From Nocardia elegans NBRC 108235 (GTDB lineage: Bacteria; Actinomycetota; Actinomycetes; Mycobacteriales; Mycobacteriaceae), in NCBI RefSeq assembly GCF_001612845.1, contig NZ_BDBF01000026.1, positions 1 through 64,000 on the forward strand: 64,000 nt of DNA. The letters run 5' to 3'. The stretch's first letter is position 1; each line of letters opens with the position of its first letter. The notes under the pieces were generated by a model that saw only the letters and a list, made by a program, of their open reading frames with translations, was not told the DNA's origin and searched no databases. The position numbers and the translations under genes are program-made. Shown piece by piece: positions 25,711 to 35,785 of the stretch.

Positions 25711-26691
25711 TCAGTGCCGGGCCATCCGGGCGACGGAACCGGCCACCGATTCGACACAGCGCGACATCCACGCCTGCGGGCTGTGCCGGTGGGCCCGGCC
25801 GTCGAAATCACCGTGCGCGCCGAAGTCGTGGCCGTCTTCGTCGTCGAGCGGGCGCCACAGGTTGTCCGGCCGGTCGGTCTCCTCGGCGTCGGTCTGCTGC
25901 GAGTCGTAGCCGGTGCGCGCCAGATAACGGTCCAGCACCGCCGGCGCGAGCCGCTGCGCGACGACCGTGCCGACCGTGCTCGCGCCCACCCAATACTGCT
26001 TGCGTTCCGGATGCTCGGCCGCGAAGGCGATGGTGTCGGCCACCACCTCGGGCTGGTAGATCGGCGGCACAGGCTGCGGCTTCTTCGGCAAACGCGAACG
26101 CACCCAGGAGAATTGGGGTGTGTTGACCGCCGGCGCCTGCACGATCGTCACGTGCACGTCACTGTGCTCGTGCATCAGCTCCACCCGCACCGCCTCGAGA
26201 AATCCGTTGACCGCGTGCTTGGCGCCGCAGTAGGCCGACTGCAACGGAATCGCCCGCTCGCCGAGCGCCGACCCGACCTGCACGATGGTGCCGCGGTTAC
26301 GCGGGCGCATCCGGGCCAGCGCCACCATCACCCCGTGCACCGAGCCGAGATAGGTGACCTCGGTGACGCGGCGATACTCCTTCGGCTCGATCTCGGTGAA
26401 GGGGGCGAAGACCGAGGTGAACGCCGAATTCACCCACACGTCGATCGGACCCCACTGCTCTTCGACGCGGTCGGCGGCCGCCTCGACGGCGTCGAAGTCG
26501 GCGACGTCGGTCGGGATCGGCAACGCCGTACCACCGGCTCGTTGCACGTCCTTCGCCGCGGCGTCCAGTCCGGCGCGCCCGCGGGCCAGCAGCGCCACGC
26601 GGGCACCGTCGGCGGCGAAGCGCCGCGCGGCGGCGCGCCCGATTCCGGCGCTGGCTCCGGTGACGACGACTACGGGTGACTGCGCGCTCAC
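25711..26691 (-). CDS. SDR family oxidoreductase with C-terminal extension
   Basis: A 326-residue protein from GTG 26691, preceded by GAGGAG. It has TGASAGIGRAAARRFAADGA near residue 10, the VNSAFTSVFAPF stretch where NNAG normally lies (Asn followed by Ser-Ala), and the catalytic YCGAK near 157. A tail of about 80 residues follows the Rossmann domain (PPIYQPEVVADTIAFAAEHP, YWVGASTVGTVVAQRLAP), ending in a His-rich stretch. This subgroup with PIYQPEVVA is common and mostly uncharacterised. It is divergent from the large FAD/Fe-S dehydrogenase gene, 230 bp apart. Confidence 0.85.
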   Translation of the reverse strand: MSAQSPVVVVTGASAGIGRAAARRFAADGARVALLARGRAGLDAAAKDVQRAGGTALPIPTDVADFDAVEAAADRVEEQWGPIDVWVNSAFTSVFAPFTEIEPKEYRRVTEVTYLGSVHGVMVALARMRPRNRGTIVQVGSALGERAIPLQSAYCGAKHAVNGFLEAVRVELMHEHSDVHVTIVQAPAVNTPQFSWVRSRLPKKPQPVPPIYQPEVVADTIAFAAEHPERKQYWVGASTVGTVVAQRLAPAVLDRYLARTGYDSQQTDAEETDRPDNLWRPLDDEDGHDFGAHGDFDGRAHRHSPQAWMSRCVESVAGSVARMARH

Positions 26692-26921
26692 TCGGTCTCC
26701 TCTCTCGCGCGGTTGTCCGGCGCCCCGCCGAAGGCCGCGGCAGGGACGTCGCATCTGCGGCGTACCCGCGCCGCGCGCCGTTATTCGGGCCGGGATCGCC
26801 TGCCATCGTGTCCGATTCGTCGGGTGTGACCTGCGGTCGACCGGGTATTCGCGCGATGTCCGGCCGCCCGCGGCGAGGTGCGGCCGCACCACATCCGGCC
26901 GACCACGACAGGGGTGCACGA

Positions 26922-29840
26922 ATGGCGATTTCGGATCGCGCGGCCCGCCCGCACCGCGGCTCGAATCGAGACCGATGGCCGCTGCAGGCACTCGAAACCG
27001 CCCTGAAGGAGGCGGTCGACGGGGAGGTCCGTTTCGATTCCGGAAGTCGCGCCACCTATTCCACCGACGCCTCGAACTATCGCGCCCTGCCACTGGGCGT
27101 GGTTGTTCCGCACACACCGGATGCCGCCGCGATCGCGGTCGGAATCTGCCGCGGCCACGACGTCCCCTTACTCTCCCGTGGCGGTGGCACGAGCCTCGCC
27201 GGGCAGAGCTGCAATACCGCGGTCGTGATCGACTGGACCAAGTACTGCCACCGGCTGCTCGGCGTCGACCCTGAAACGCGCACCGCCGTGGTCGAACCGG
27301 GGATAGCGCTCGATCCGCTCAATCAGCAGTTGAAGTCGTCCGGGCTGATGGTCGGCCCCAAGCCGTCGACTCATGTCAGTTGCACGATCGGCGGAATGAT
27401 CGGCAACAACTCGTGCGGTGCCACGGCACAGGCCTACGGAAAAATGGTCGACTCCGTGCGCCGGCTCGAGATCCTCACCTATGACGGGCTGCGGGCCTGG
27501 GTGGGTGCCGAGGACCCGATCCCGGGCGCGAATCCGGAGGCCGACGAGCTGGTCCGCCGGCTGCGGGAGATCCGGGACCGCTACGCCGACGACATCCGCG
27601 CCGCGTATCCGGACATTCCCCGCAGGGTCTCCGGATACAACCTGGACGCGCTGCTGCCGGAGCGAGGATTCGATATCGCGAAGTTCCTCGTCGGCAGCGA
27701 AAGCACACTGGTGACCGTGCTGCGCGCGGAGATCGAGCTGGTCCGGGTGCCGGCCGCCAAGGCGATGGTCGTGCTCGGCTTTCCCGACGTCTATCACGCC
27801 GCCGACGCGGTCTCCCGCATCCTGCCGCACGACCCCGCCGCCCTCGAGGGCCTCGACCATCGCCTGGTCCAACTGGAGCACAGCCGGCATCTGGCGGCGA
27901 AGGCCATCTCCCAGTTGCCCGACGGGAAGGCTTGGCTGATGGTGCAATTCGACGGCGACAACCAGAAACAGGCCGACGCGCGGGCGAAGAAGATGATCGC
28001 CGATCTCGAACGCGCCACCGGCGCGAGCTCCACCATCCTGGACGATCCCGACCGCGAGGCCGAGGTGTGGGCCGCCCGCGAGGCCGGACTCGGCGCCACC
28101 GCCTATCCGCCCGACGGCCCGGAAACGCACGAGGGATGGGAGGATGCCGCGGTCCCGCCCGAGCGGCTCGGCGACTATCTGCGCGACTTCGACGCGCTGC
28201 TCGAGGAATTCGGATACGAATCCAGTTCGCTCTACGGGCATTTCGGTCACGGCTGCGTGCACACCCGCATCCCGTTCGACCTGCGCACCGCTGACGGGAT
28301 CGCGCACTACCGGCGCTTCGTCGAACGGGCCGCGCGCCTGGTGAGCCGCTACGGCGGGTCGCTGTCCGGCGAGCACGGCGACGGCCAGTCGCGCGCCGAA
28401 CTGTTGCCGATCATGTTCGGCGACAAGGTGGTTCGCGCCTTCGGTGAGGTGAAGGCGCTGTTCGATCCGCGCAACCGGATGAATCCGGGCAAGATCGTCC
28501 AGCCGCATCGACTGGATTCGGATCTGCGCCAGGGGAGCGACTACCGGCCGTGGGAACCGGTGACGCACTTCGCCTTTCCCGACGACGACCACCGCTTCAG
28601 CGAGGCGGCCGGACGCTGCGTGGGTGTCGGCAAATGCCGCGGCGAGAGCAGCGGGGTGATGTGCCCCAGCTACCGCGCGACGCGGGAGGAGGAGCATTCC
28701 ACCCGCGGGCGGGCCCGGCTGCTCTTCGAAATGCTGCAGGGCGAGGCGATCACCGACGGCTGGCGATCCACCGAGGTGCGCGACGCGCTCGATCTGTGCC
28801 TGGCGTGCAAGGGATGTCGCAGCGATTGCCCGGTCGATGTCGACATGGCCACCTACAAGGCCGAATTCCTGTCCCACCACTACGAACACCGGGTCCGGCC
28901 GATGGCCCACTATTCTATGGGCTGGATTCCGCTGTGGGCCCGGCTCGGCACCTCGATGGCTCCGCTCGCCAACGCCGTGACCCACACCCCGGGCCTGCGG
29001 CGCCTGGTCTCGGCCGCGGGCGGCATCGCGCAGGAACGGGAAATGCCCCGCTTCGCGCGCAGCCGGTTCACCCGCACCTTCCGCAACCACACGAGCTCCA
29101 CCACCGGCGAGCGCGGCACGGTGCTGCTGTGGCCCGATACCTTCACCAACAATTTCGAACCGGGAATCGCCGAAGCCGCGGTGACGGTGCTCGAGGCCGC
29201 GGGCTTCTCCGTGATCGTGCCCGAGCGCACCGTCTGCTGCGGTCTGACCTGGATCTCCACCGGCCAGCTGCCCACCGCCAAAGGCGTGCTGCGCCGCACG
29301 TTGCGGGTGCTGGCGCCGCAGTTGCGCGACAGCACGCCGATCGTCGTCCTCGAACCCAGCTGCGCGGCCGTGTTCCGGGCCGATCTGCCCGAACTGCTCT
29401 ACGGCGACCAGGACGCCGAGCGGCTGTCGAAACAGACCTACACTCTCGCCGAACTGCTGGCCGAGCGGGCGCCGGACTGGAACCCGCCGCACGTCGACAC
29501 CGCGGCCATGGTGCAGCCGCACTGCCACCATCACGCGATCATGCATTACGACACCGATCGCGAACTGCTGTCCTCGACCGGCGCCGACGTGCAGGTCCTC
29601 GATGCCGGATGTTGCGGTCTGGCAGGCAATTTCGGCTTCGAACGCGGCCACTACGACGTCTCGGTGGCCTGTGCCGAGGACAAGCTGATGCCGGCGGTGC
29701 GCGAGCGCAATCCGGGCACCGTGGTGCTCGCCGACGGATTCAGCTGCCGGACCCAGATCCGGCAGCTGCAACCGGACGCCGATCCGCGCCACGCGGTCGA
29801 ACTGCTGGCGGCGGCGCTGGCGGCGAAGGGCCAGGGATGA
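26922..29840 (+). CDS. FAD-binding and Fe-S dehydrogenase for D-2-hydroxy acids (YdiJ-like fusion)
   Basis: A 972-residue two-part enzyme. The N-terminal half is a VAO-type flavin domain (LPLGVVVPHTPDAAAIAVGI, LLSRGGGTSLAGQ, then TIGGMIGNNSCGA) with a C-terminal cap ending GEHGDGQSRAELLP and NPGKIVQP. The second half has two Cys clusters, CVGVGKCRGESSGVMCPSYR and CLACKGCRSDCPVD, for 4Fe-4S centres. CCG motifs follow at VCCGLTW and GCCGLAGNFGFERG, like GlpC/heterodisulfide-reductase subunits. This fusion is the YdiJ layout, which oxidises D-2-hydroxyglutarate or related acids and passes electrons to a membrane acceptor. ATG 26922 has AGGGG upstream. The next gene overlaps by 4 bp, so the enzymes probably share a catabolic pathway. 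Confidence 0.85.
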   Translation: MAISDRAARPHRGSNRDRWPLQALETALKEAVDGEVRFDSGSRATYSTDASNYRALPLGVVVPHTPDAAAIAVGICRGHDVPLLSRGGGTSLAGQSCNTAVVIDWTKYCHRLLGVDPETRTAVVEPGIALDPLNQQLKSSGLMVGPKPSTHVSCTIGGMIGNNSCGATAQAYGKMVDSVRRLEILTYDGLRAWVGAEDPIPGANPEADELVRRLREIRDRYADDIRAAYPDIPRRVSGYNLDALLPERGFDIAKFLVGSESTLVTVLRAEIELVRVPAAKAMVVLGFPDVYHAADAVSRILPHDPAALEGLDHRLVQLEHSRHLAAKAISQLPDGKAWLMVQFDGDNQKQADARAKKMIADLERATGASSTILDDPDREAEVWAAREAGLGATAYPPDGPETHEGWEDAAVPPERLGDYLRDFDALLEEFGYESSSLYGHFGHGCVHTRIPFDLRTADGIAHYRRFVERAARLVSRYGGSLSGEHGDGQSRAELLPIMFGDKVVRAFGEVKALFDPRNRMNPGKIVQPHRLDSDLRQGSDYRPWEPVTHFAFPDDDHRFSEAAGRCVGVGKCRGESSGVMCPSYRATREEEHSTRGRARLLFEMLQGEAITDGWRSTEVRDALDLCLACKGCRSDCPVDVDMATYKAEFLSHHYEHRVRPMAHYSMGWIPLWARLGTSMAPLANAVTHTPGLRRLVSAAGGIAQEREMPRFARSRFTRTFRNHTSSTTGERGTVLLWPDTFTNNFEPGIAEAAVTVLEAAGFSVIVPERTVCCGLTWISTGQLPTAKGVLRRTLRVLAPQLRDSTPIVVLEPSCAAVFRADLPELLYGDQDAERLSKQTYTLAELLAERAPDWNPPHVDTAAMVQPHCHHHAIMHYDTDRELLSSTGADVQVLDAGCCGLAGNFGFERGHYDVSVACAEDKLMPAVRERNPGTVVLADGFSCRTQIRQLQPDADPRHAVELLAAALAAKGQG

Positions 29841-30943
29841 GTGCGGCGACCATCGACGAGTCGGTCCGGGTCGGGGTCTACCGGTTTCCGACGCCGGAGC
29901 CGGAGGCCGACGGCACCCTCGAATGGGAGGCGACCACCGCGGTGACCGTCGAGATCGACGCGGGCGGGCAGACCGGGCTGGGGTGGACCTACAGCGGCGG
30001 CGCCACCGCGGCGATCGTGCGCGAGGTGCTCGCCCCGGTCCTGGCCGGGCGTTCGCCGTTCGATATCGGCGACTGCCGGATCCGGATGCAGCGCGCCTGC
30101 CGCAATCTGGGCACCGCCGCCGTCGTCGCACATGCGCTCAGCGCCGTCGACATCGCCCTGTGGGACCTGAAGGCGCGCCTGCTCGGCGTGCCGCTGACCC
30201 GGCTGTTCGGCGGGGTGCGCCCGGCGACACCGGTCTACGGCTCGGGCGGATTCACCACCCTCACCGACGATGAGCTGGGTGAGCAGATCGACGGCTGGCT
30301 AGCGGCGGGGTGCCGGTGCGTCAAGATCAAGATCGGGGAGGATCGTGGCGAGCGGACCGAGCGGGACCTCGAGCGGGTGTCTTTCGCGACCGGGCTGCTC
30401 GGTGACCGCGCCCGCCTGATGGTCGACGCGAACGGCGCTTACTCCGCCGCTCTGGCCCGCCGGGTCGGCGCCGACCTCGACCGGCACCGCGTGATCTGGT
30501 TCGAGGAGCCCGTCACCAGCGACGATCCGCCCGGGCTGGCGTTGCTGCGGGCGGCACTGCGCTGTGATGTGACCGCCGGCGAATACGTCTACCGCCACTA
30601 CGACGCGGCCGCGCTGATCGGCTCGGTGGACTGCCTGCAACTCGATGTGACCCGCTGCGGCGGCTACAGCGGCTTCCTGGAATGCGCTGCCCTCGCCGCC
30701 GCGCACGGCCTGGACATCTCCGCCCACTGCGCGCCCTCGCTGCACGCCCCGATCGTGTCCTCGTTCGCGCATCTGCGTCATGTGGAATGGTTCATCGACC
30801 ACGCCCGGCTGGAGCCACTGCTGGTCGACGGCGTGCCCGAGGTCCGCGACGGTGTACTCGCGACCGGCCGCGGCACCGGGCACGGTATGCGGCTCGCCGA
30901 CTCGGTCGGAAAATTTTCGGTCGGCGGCGCCGACCGGCAGTGA
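29837..30943 (+). CDS. Enolase superfamily sugar-acid dehydratase or racemase
   Basis: A 368-residue mandelate-racemase-like protein. The N-terminal capping domain is followed by the barrel motifs CVKIKIGED (KxK general base) near residue 163, MVDANGAY near 196, IWFEEPVTSDDP near 222, and TAGEYVY near 246 for the metal ligands. C-terminal ISAHCAPSLHAPI supplies the His. These features define enolization of a carboxylate with Mg2+, giving dehydration or epimerisation; the substrate is not shown. The ATG overlaps the previous stop (ATGA), so it is translationally coupled to the FAD/Fe-S dehydrogenase. Together they suggest catabolism of a hydroxy or sugar acid. Confidence 0.85.
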   Translation: MSAATIDESVRVGVYRFPTPEPEADGTLEWEATTAVTVEIDAGGQTGLGWTYSGGATAAIVREVLAPVLAGRSPFDIGDCRIRMQRACRNLGTAAVVAHALSAVDIALWDLKARLLGVPLTRLFGGVRPATPVYGSGGFTTLTDDELGEQIDGWLAAGCRCVKIKIGEDRGERTERDLERVSFATGLLGDRARLMVDANGAYSAALARRVGADLDRHRVIWFEEPVTSDDPPGLALLRAALRCDVTAGEYVYRHYDAAALIGSVDCLQLDVTRCGGYSGFLECAALAAAHGLDISAHCAPSLHAPIVSSFAHLRHVEWFIDHARLEPLLVDGVPEVRDGVLATGRGTGHGMRLADSVGKFSVGGADRQ

Positions 30944-30954
30944 CCTGGTGCGCC

Positions 30955-31556
30955 CGGGCGGCCGAACGAGCCCTGACCGGGCTCGACCGCATTCCCGGCA
31001 TCTCGGTGATGGAGGACGAACCGTTCGGCGCGCAGGCCTCCCACGACGTCGATCGCATGCAGGTGCTGATGGACGTATCGGGCACCGGCGCAACGGGTTT
31101 CGAGGTCGCCGACTGGCTGCGCCAGCATCGCCGCATCGATATGGGGCACAGCGACCATCGCCGGATCCTGGCGACGCTGTCGATGGCCGACGACGCCGAC
31201 ACCGTCGACGCGCTGGTCGGCGCCATGACCGCGTGCCGGGTGCGGTACCGCGGTTCCGGCCCGAGCCCCGCCGACATCCACGTGCCCGCACCGCGCGAAC
31301 TACAGCTGGAATCGGTGATGAACCCCCGTGACGCCTTTCTTCGGCCCGGAGGAGACGGTGCCGTTCGAGAAGGCCGTCGGCCGCATCACCGCCGAACAGG
31401 TCACGCCGTATCCACCGGGTATCCCGGTGATCGTGCCCCGGGGAACTGGTCGACGCCGCGGTCGTGGACTACCTGCGATCCGGAGTCGAGAACGGGATGA
31501 ATGTGCCGGATCCGGCCGATCCGAGCTTGCGCACGCTGCGGGTGGTGGCCGAGTGA
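30955..31556 (+). pseudogene. Remnant of an ornithine/lysine/arginine decarboxylase
   Basis: Only the last part, about 195 residues, of a fold-type I PLP decarboxylase remains, broken into three frames. The first gives AERALTGLDRIPGISVMEDE to QLESVMNPRDAF. An extra T near 31338 moves the sequence to the frame with FFGPEETVPFEKAVGRITAE and VTPYPPGIPVIVP, the classic C-terminal decarboxylase motif. An extra C near 31440 moves it again to GELVDAAVVDYLRSGVENGM and the stop at 31554-31556. The PLP-binding domain that should precede is absent: the enolase gene ends directly upstream. Truncation plus two frameshifts make this a dead gene, probably a relic of rearrangement at this junction. Confidence 0.8.
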
Positions 31557-31646
31557 CCGTCGACGGCCGGTAAAATGGGTGGTTCTGGTGTGTCCGAGGG
31601 ATGCACAATCGAACCGTTTGCCCCCTTACCGTGCTAGGAGACTGTT

Positions 31647-33278
<1,632 letters not shown>

Positions 33279-33347
33279 GCGTGGCGAATGCTTCCTGCGA
33301 CGCGCCGAGACACGCCGAAAGATCCTCGCAATCGGTGAGTTTCATCA

Positions 33348-33367
33348 CAGTGAGGCGTTGATCACTG
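33348..33367. promoter_or_regulatory. Inverted repeat upstream of the small HTH gene
   Basis: CAGTGA at 33348-33353 pairs with TCACTG at 33362-33367 around 8 nt. It lies 52 bp before the ATG of the small helix-turn-helix gene, with TAGCCT further on at about 33380 as a possible -10. It may be an autoregulatory site. The evidence is positional only. Confidence 0.3.
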
Positions 33368-33418
33368 CGGATCGAGTGTCTAGCCTGGAATGAGGCTGCA
33401 CGGCGACCGGAGGAAGCC

Positions 33419-33661
33419 ATGAGTGACAGGCCCGCACAGGGGAAGTCGATGTTGGGTAAGGGCACGCGCGTCACGGGCAAGTCGCGCGACCGGCTGCAGA
33501 CCCAGCTCAAGAAGCAATACGAGGCGGGCGCCAGCATTCGTTCGCTGGCGCGGGAGACCGGCCGCTCGTACGGATTCATACACAACGTGCTCGTGGAGTC
33601 GCATGTGCAACTCCGCAGTCGTGGTGGTGCCAACCGGCGCAAAGCGGTCAGCAAGGCCTGA
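33419..33661 (+). CDS. Small helix-turn-helix protein, Rv1473A-like
   Basis: An 80-residue basic protein starting at ATG 33419 behind a strong GGAGGAAG site. The C-terminal half (QLKKQYEAGASIRSLARETG, then RSYGFIHNVLVESHVQLRSR) forms a compact helix-turn-helix of the resolvase-like type, and the N-terminus is Lys/Arg-rich. Small proteins like this are conserved in mycolata beside the ABC-F gene; in M. tuberculosis the counterpart is Rv1473A, annotated as a possible regulator. No target is known to me. Confidence 0.85.
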   Translation: MSDRPAQGKSMLGKGTRVTGKSRDRLQTQLKKQYEAGASIRSLARETGRSYGFIHNVLVESHVQLRSRGGANRRKAVSKA

Positions 33662-33731
33662 CCCGCCCACTCGCCCGAAGCGGCCGATCGGCTTCCGCGG
33701 TCGTCGGCGTCTTCTGCTGCTCCGCCGGAGG

Positions 33732-34232
33732 TCACGCGCGGTGGGCGTTGCGTTCGGCCCACCACTGCGGCGCGTCGACGAAGTGGTTGTCGTATTCGTC
33801 CTGGGTGGCGGCGAGTTCGGCGAGGGTGGCCTCCCCGGAGGCCACTCGCTCGAGCAGCCGGAAGTAGCCGAAGCGCTGCACGGCCGGGGTCAGCGCGATC
33901 AGGATCCGCGCCGGTGAACCGGGGGCGGCGCCGAAGGCGTGCGGCATGAACCGCGGCACCGTGATCGCGCCACCCGCGGCGACCGTCGTGATCTGCTCGC
34001 CCGCGAGCACCTGCAATTCGCCCTCGGCGACGTAGAACAGCTCGTCGGACAGCGTGTGGTAGTGCGGAGTCGCCCCGTCGGCGCCGGGGGCCATCGTGAC
34101 CTCGAGCGTGCTGACGCTGCCGCCGGTGCGGTCGGAATCCAGCAGCAGCCGCATGGTCACAGCGTCGGTCGCGCGCACCTCGGCCTCGGCGGGCTGGACG
34201 ACGGCGGCGGGAATGCGGGGTGCGGTGGTCAT
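33732..34232 (-). CDS. Cupin domain protein
   Basis: A 166-residue protein with a single conserved beta-barrel. Motif 1 is HYHTLSDELFYVAEGELQV near residue 65 and motif 2 is PRFMPHAFGAAPG near 97, supplying the His/Glu/His metal site of cupin_2 proteins. A helical tail follows. GGGAG five bases upstream fixes ATG 34232. The gene is divergent from a MarR gene with a perfect 20-bp palindrome between them, so it is very probably controlled by that MarR protein. Function could be dioxygenase-like, isomerase or ligand binding; not decidable. Confidence 0.85.
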   Translation of the reverse strand: MTTAPRIPAAVVQPAEAEVRATDAVTMRLLLDSDRTGGSVSTLEVTMAPGADGATPHYHTLSDELFYVAEGELQVLAGEQITTVAAGGAITVPRFMPHAFGAAPGSPARILIALTPAVQRFGYFRLLERVASGEATLAELAATQDEYDNHFVDAPQWWAERNAHRA

Positions 34233-34260
34233 CGGATCTCCCAAAGTAATTCGCTATCGG

Positions 34261-34280
34261 ATAGTTCGCTACCGAACTAT
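34261..34280. promoter_or_regulatory. MarR-type operator, perfect 20-bp inverted repeat
   Basis: ATAGTTCG at 34261-34268 and CGAACTAT at 34273-34280 are exact complements around CTAC. The site lies in the 71-bp gap between the divergent cupin and MarR genes, and a further partial copy (TTCGCTATCGGATAG) lies directly to its left. A/T-rich palindromes of about 20 bp in such a gap are the usual MarR autoregulatory site. One dimer here would cover both promoters. Confidence 0.6.
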
Positions 34281-34303
34281 ATCCCGTCGAATAGTATGTG
34301 TCC

Positions 34304-34807
34304 ATGGCTGGACGACAGACCGATGCGGTGGATGCGATCGTGGCGCAGTGGGAGCGTGAGCGCCCCGACCTGGATCTCGCGGCGATGGCGGTGCTCGGCC
34401 GCCTCGGCCGCCTGTACGTCCTCGCCGAGCGCGCGATCGACGCGGTGTTCACCGCGCACGGGCTGCAGCGCGGTGAGTTCGATGTGCTTGCGGCACTTCG
34501 TCGTTCGGGTGCACCGTTCGAACTCACCCCGTCGGTCCTGGCCGACACCCTGATGTTGTCGCGCGCCGGCATGACGGGCCGCCTGGACCGCCTGGAATCG
34601 GCCGGACTGGTGCGCCGTATCGCCGATCCCGCCGACCGCCGCGCGGTCCGGGTCGCGCTGACCGAGGCCGGTCGCGCCCGCGTCGACGAGGTCGTGACTG
34701 CGCACACCGAAAACGAGACCCGTCTGCTGTCCGGGTTGTCGGTGCGCGACCGGGCCGAACTGGACCGGATCGCGCGGCTGCTACTGGCCGAACTGGACCG
34801 GCCGTGA
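34304..34807 (+). CDS. MarR family transcriptional regulator
   Basis: A 167-residue winged-helix regulator from ATG 34304. The dimer-forming N-terminal helix is followed by the DNA-binding unit FDVLAALRRSGAPFELTPSV, LADTLMLSRAGMTGRLDRLE and the wing AGLVRRIADPADRRAVRVAL with the conserved D-x-R-x-x-x-V. A C-terminal helix closes the dimer. It is divergent from the cupin gene and shares the palindrome at 34261-34280. It ends 7 bp before the convergent ATP-grasp gene. Effector unknown. Confidence 0.9.
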   Translation: MAGRQTDAVDAIVAQWERERPDLDLAAMAVLGRLGRLYVLAERAIDAVFTAHGLQRGEFDVLAALRRSGAPFELTPSVLADTLMLSRAGMTGRLDRLESAGLVRRIADPADRRAVRVALTEAGRARVDEVVTAHTENETRLLSGLSVRDRAELDRIARLLLAELDRP

Positions 34808-34814
34808 CACCGGC

Positions 34815-35774
34815 TCAGCCGGAGACCATCGCCTCACCGTGGACGAGGAACTGAGCGAGACTGGCGAAGATCGGCAGCCCCGTCTTGATCTCCAGGTACG
34901 CGAACTGCCCCTGCGGATTCACCTCGAGAAAGTAATACTCGCCGTCGAGTCCGAGTCTGATGTCGAGCACGCCGAAGACCAGTCCGAGCGCACCCATCAG
35001 CGTGGTCAGCGACTTGCTCACCGAGGCCGGCAGCCGCTCGGGCGTGAAGGCCACCGAGGTGTCCAGGCGCGAATCCACCCATCCCACACCGGATTGCGAG
35101 TCGATCCGCACCGCCCATTCGACGCCGTCGATCCACACCACCCGCAGATCGCATTCGGCTTCGACATAGTCCTGGAAGGTGGTCGGCGCCGAGCGGATGG
35201 TGTCGAACCGGCCGAGATCCTCGCTGCTCACGATGCGGGTTTCGGAGAATTCGGAGCGGCCGGTGCCGGTCCGCTTGTAGATCACCGACCCGCCGCGGGA
35301 ATCGACGAAACTACGGGCCTCGTCGGGATCGTTGGTGATCAACGTTTCCGGGATCGCGAAACCGCTGCGCCGGGCCGTGTCGAGTTGCACGATCTTGCGG
35401 GTGGCGGTGCGGTCGGCGCCGGGATCGTTGACCCAGACCGCCGGTATCGACCAGAGCAGGCCCTGCAGGAACCCGTCGCATTCGGCCTGCCGGAAATCGT
35501 CGTCGCCGTCCAGGAAACCGCCGGGCACCTGGCACGGGCGGGGCCGGCGCCACCAGACGGCAGTCACGTCGTCGAGACCGGCGATATGCGACATCGAGCG
35601 AGCGGCGCCGGCCCGGTCGAGCCGGAAACTGCCGCATTCGCGCGGAAAATCGCGCATATCCAGACGAATCGGACTGAGCCGGTACATATTCCGCAGCATC
35701 GAGGCCATCGCGTCGGCGTGCAGATCGCCGGTCTCCGCGACGATCAGCACGGCACCCGGCGACCGGGCACTCAT
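34815..35774 (-). CDS. ATP-grasp ligase, graspetide (MvdC/MvdD) type
   Basis: A 319-residue ATP-grasp protein of the RiPP-macrocyclase type. VLIVAETGDLHADAM opens the pre-domain. AVWWRRPRP near residue 73 is a signature of the MvdC/MvdD and actinobacterial peptide-maturase group. WVNDP...KIVQLDTARRSGF and IPETLITND lead to the ATP lid VIYKRTGTG near 165. Metal and phosphate ligands are in DLRVVWIDGVEWAVRID and VLDIRLGLDGEYYFLEVNPQ near 268-282. Known members join Asp or Glu side chains to Ser/Thr (ester) or Lys (amide) within a precursor peptide. The start at 35774 is 11 bp after the precursor stop, with GAGGGG overlapping that stop, so translation is coupled. Family call is strong; the product is inferred. 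Confidence 0.85.
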   Translation of the reverse strand: MSARSPGAVLIVAETGDLHADAMASMLRNMYRLSPIRLDMRDFPRECGSFRLDRAGAARSMSHIAGLDDVTAVWWRRPRPCQVPGGFLDGDDDFRQAECDGFLQGLLWSIPAVWVNDPGADRTATRKIVQLDTARRSGFAIPETLITNDPDEARSFVDSRGGSVIYKRTGTGRSEFSETRIVSSEDLGRFDTIRSAPTTFQDYVEAECDLRVVWIDGVEWAVRIDSQSGVGWVDSRLDTSVAFTPERLPASVSKSLTTLMGALGLVFGVLDIRLGLDGEYYFLEVNPQGQFAYLEIKTGLPIFASLAQFLVHGEAMVSG

Positions 35775-35785
35775 CGAACGGCCCC

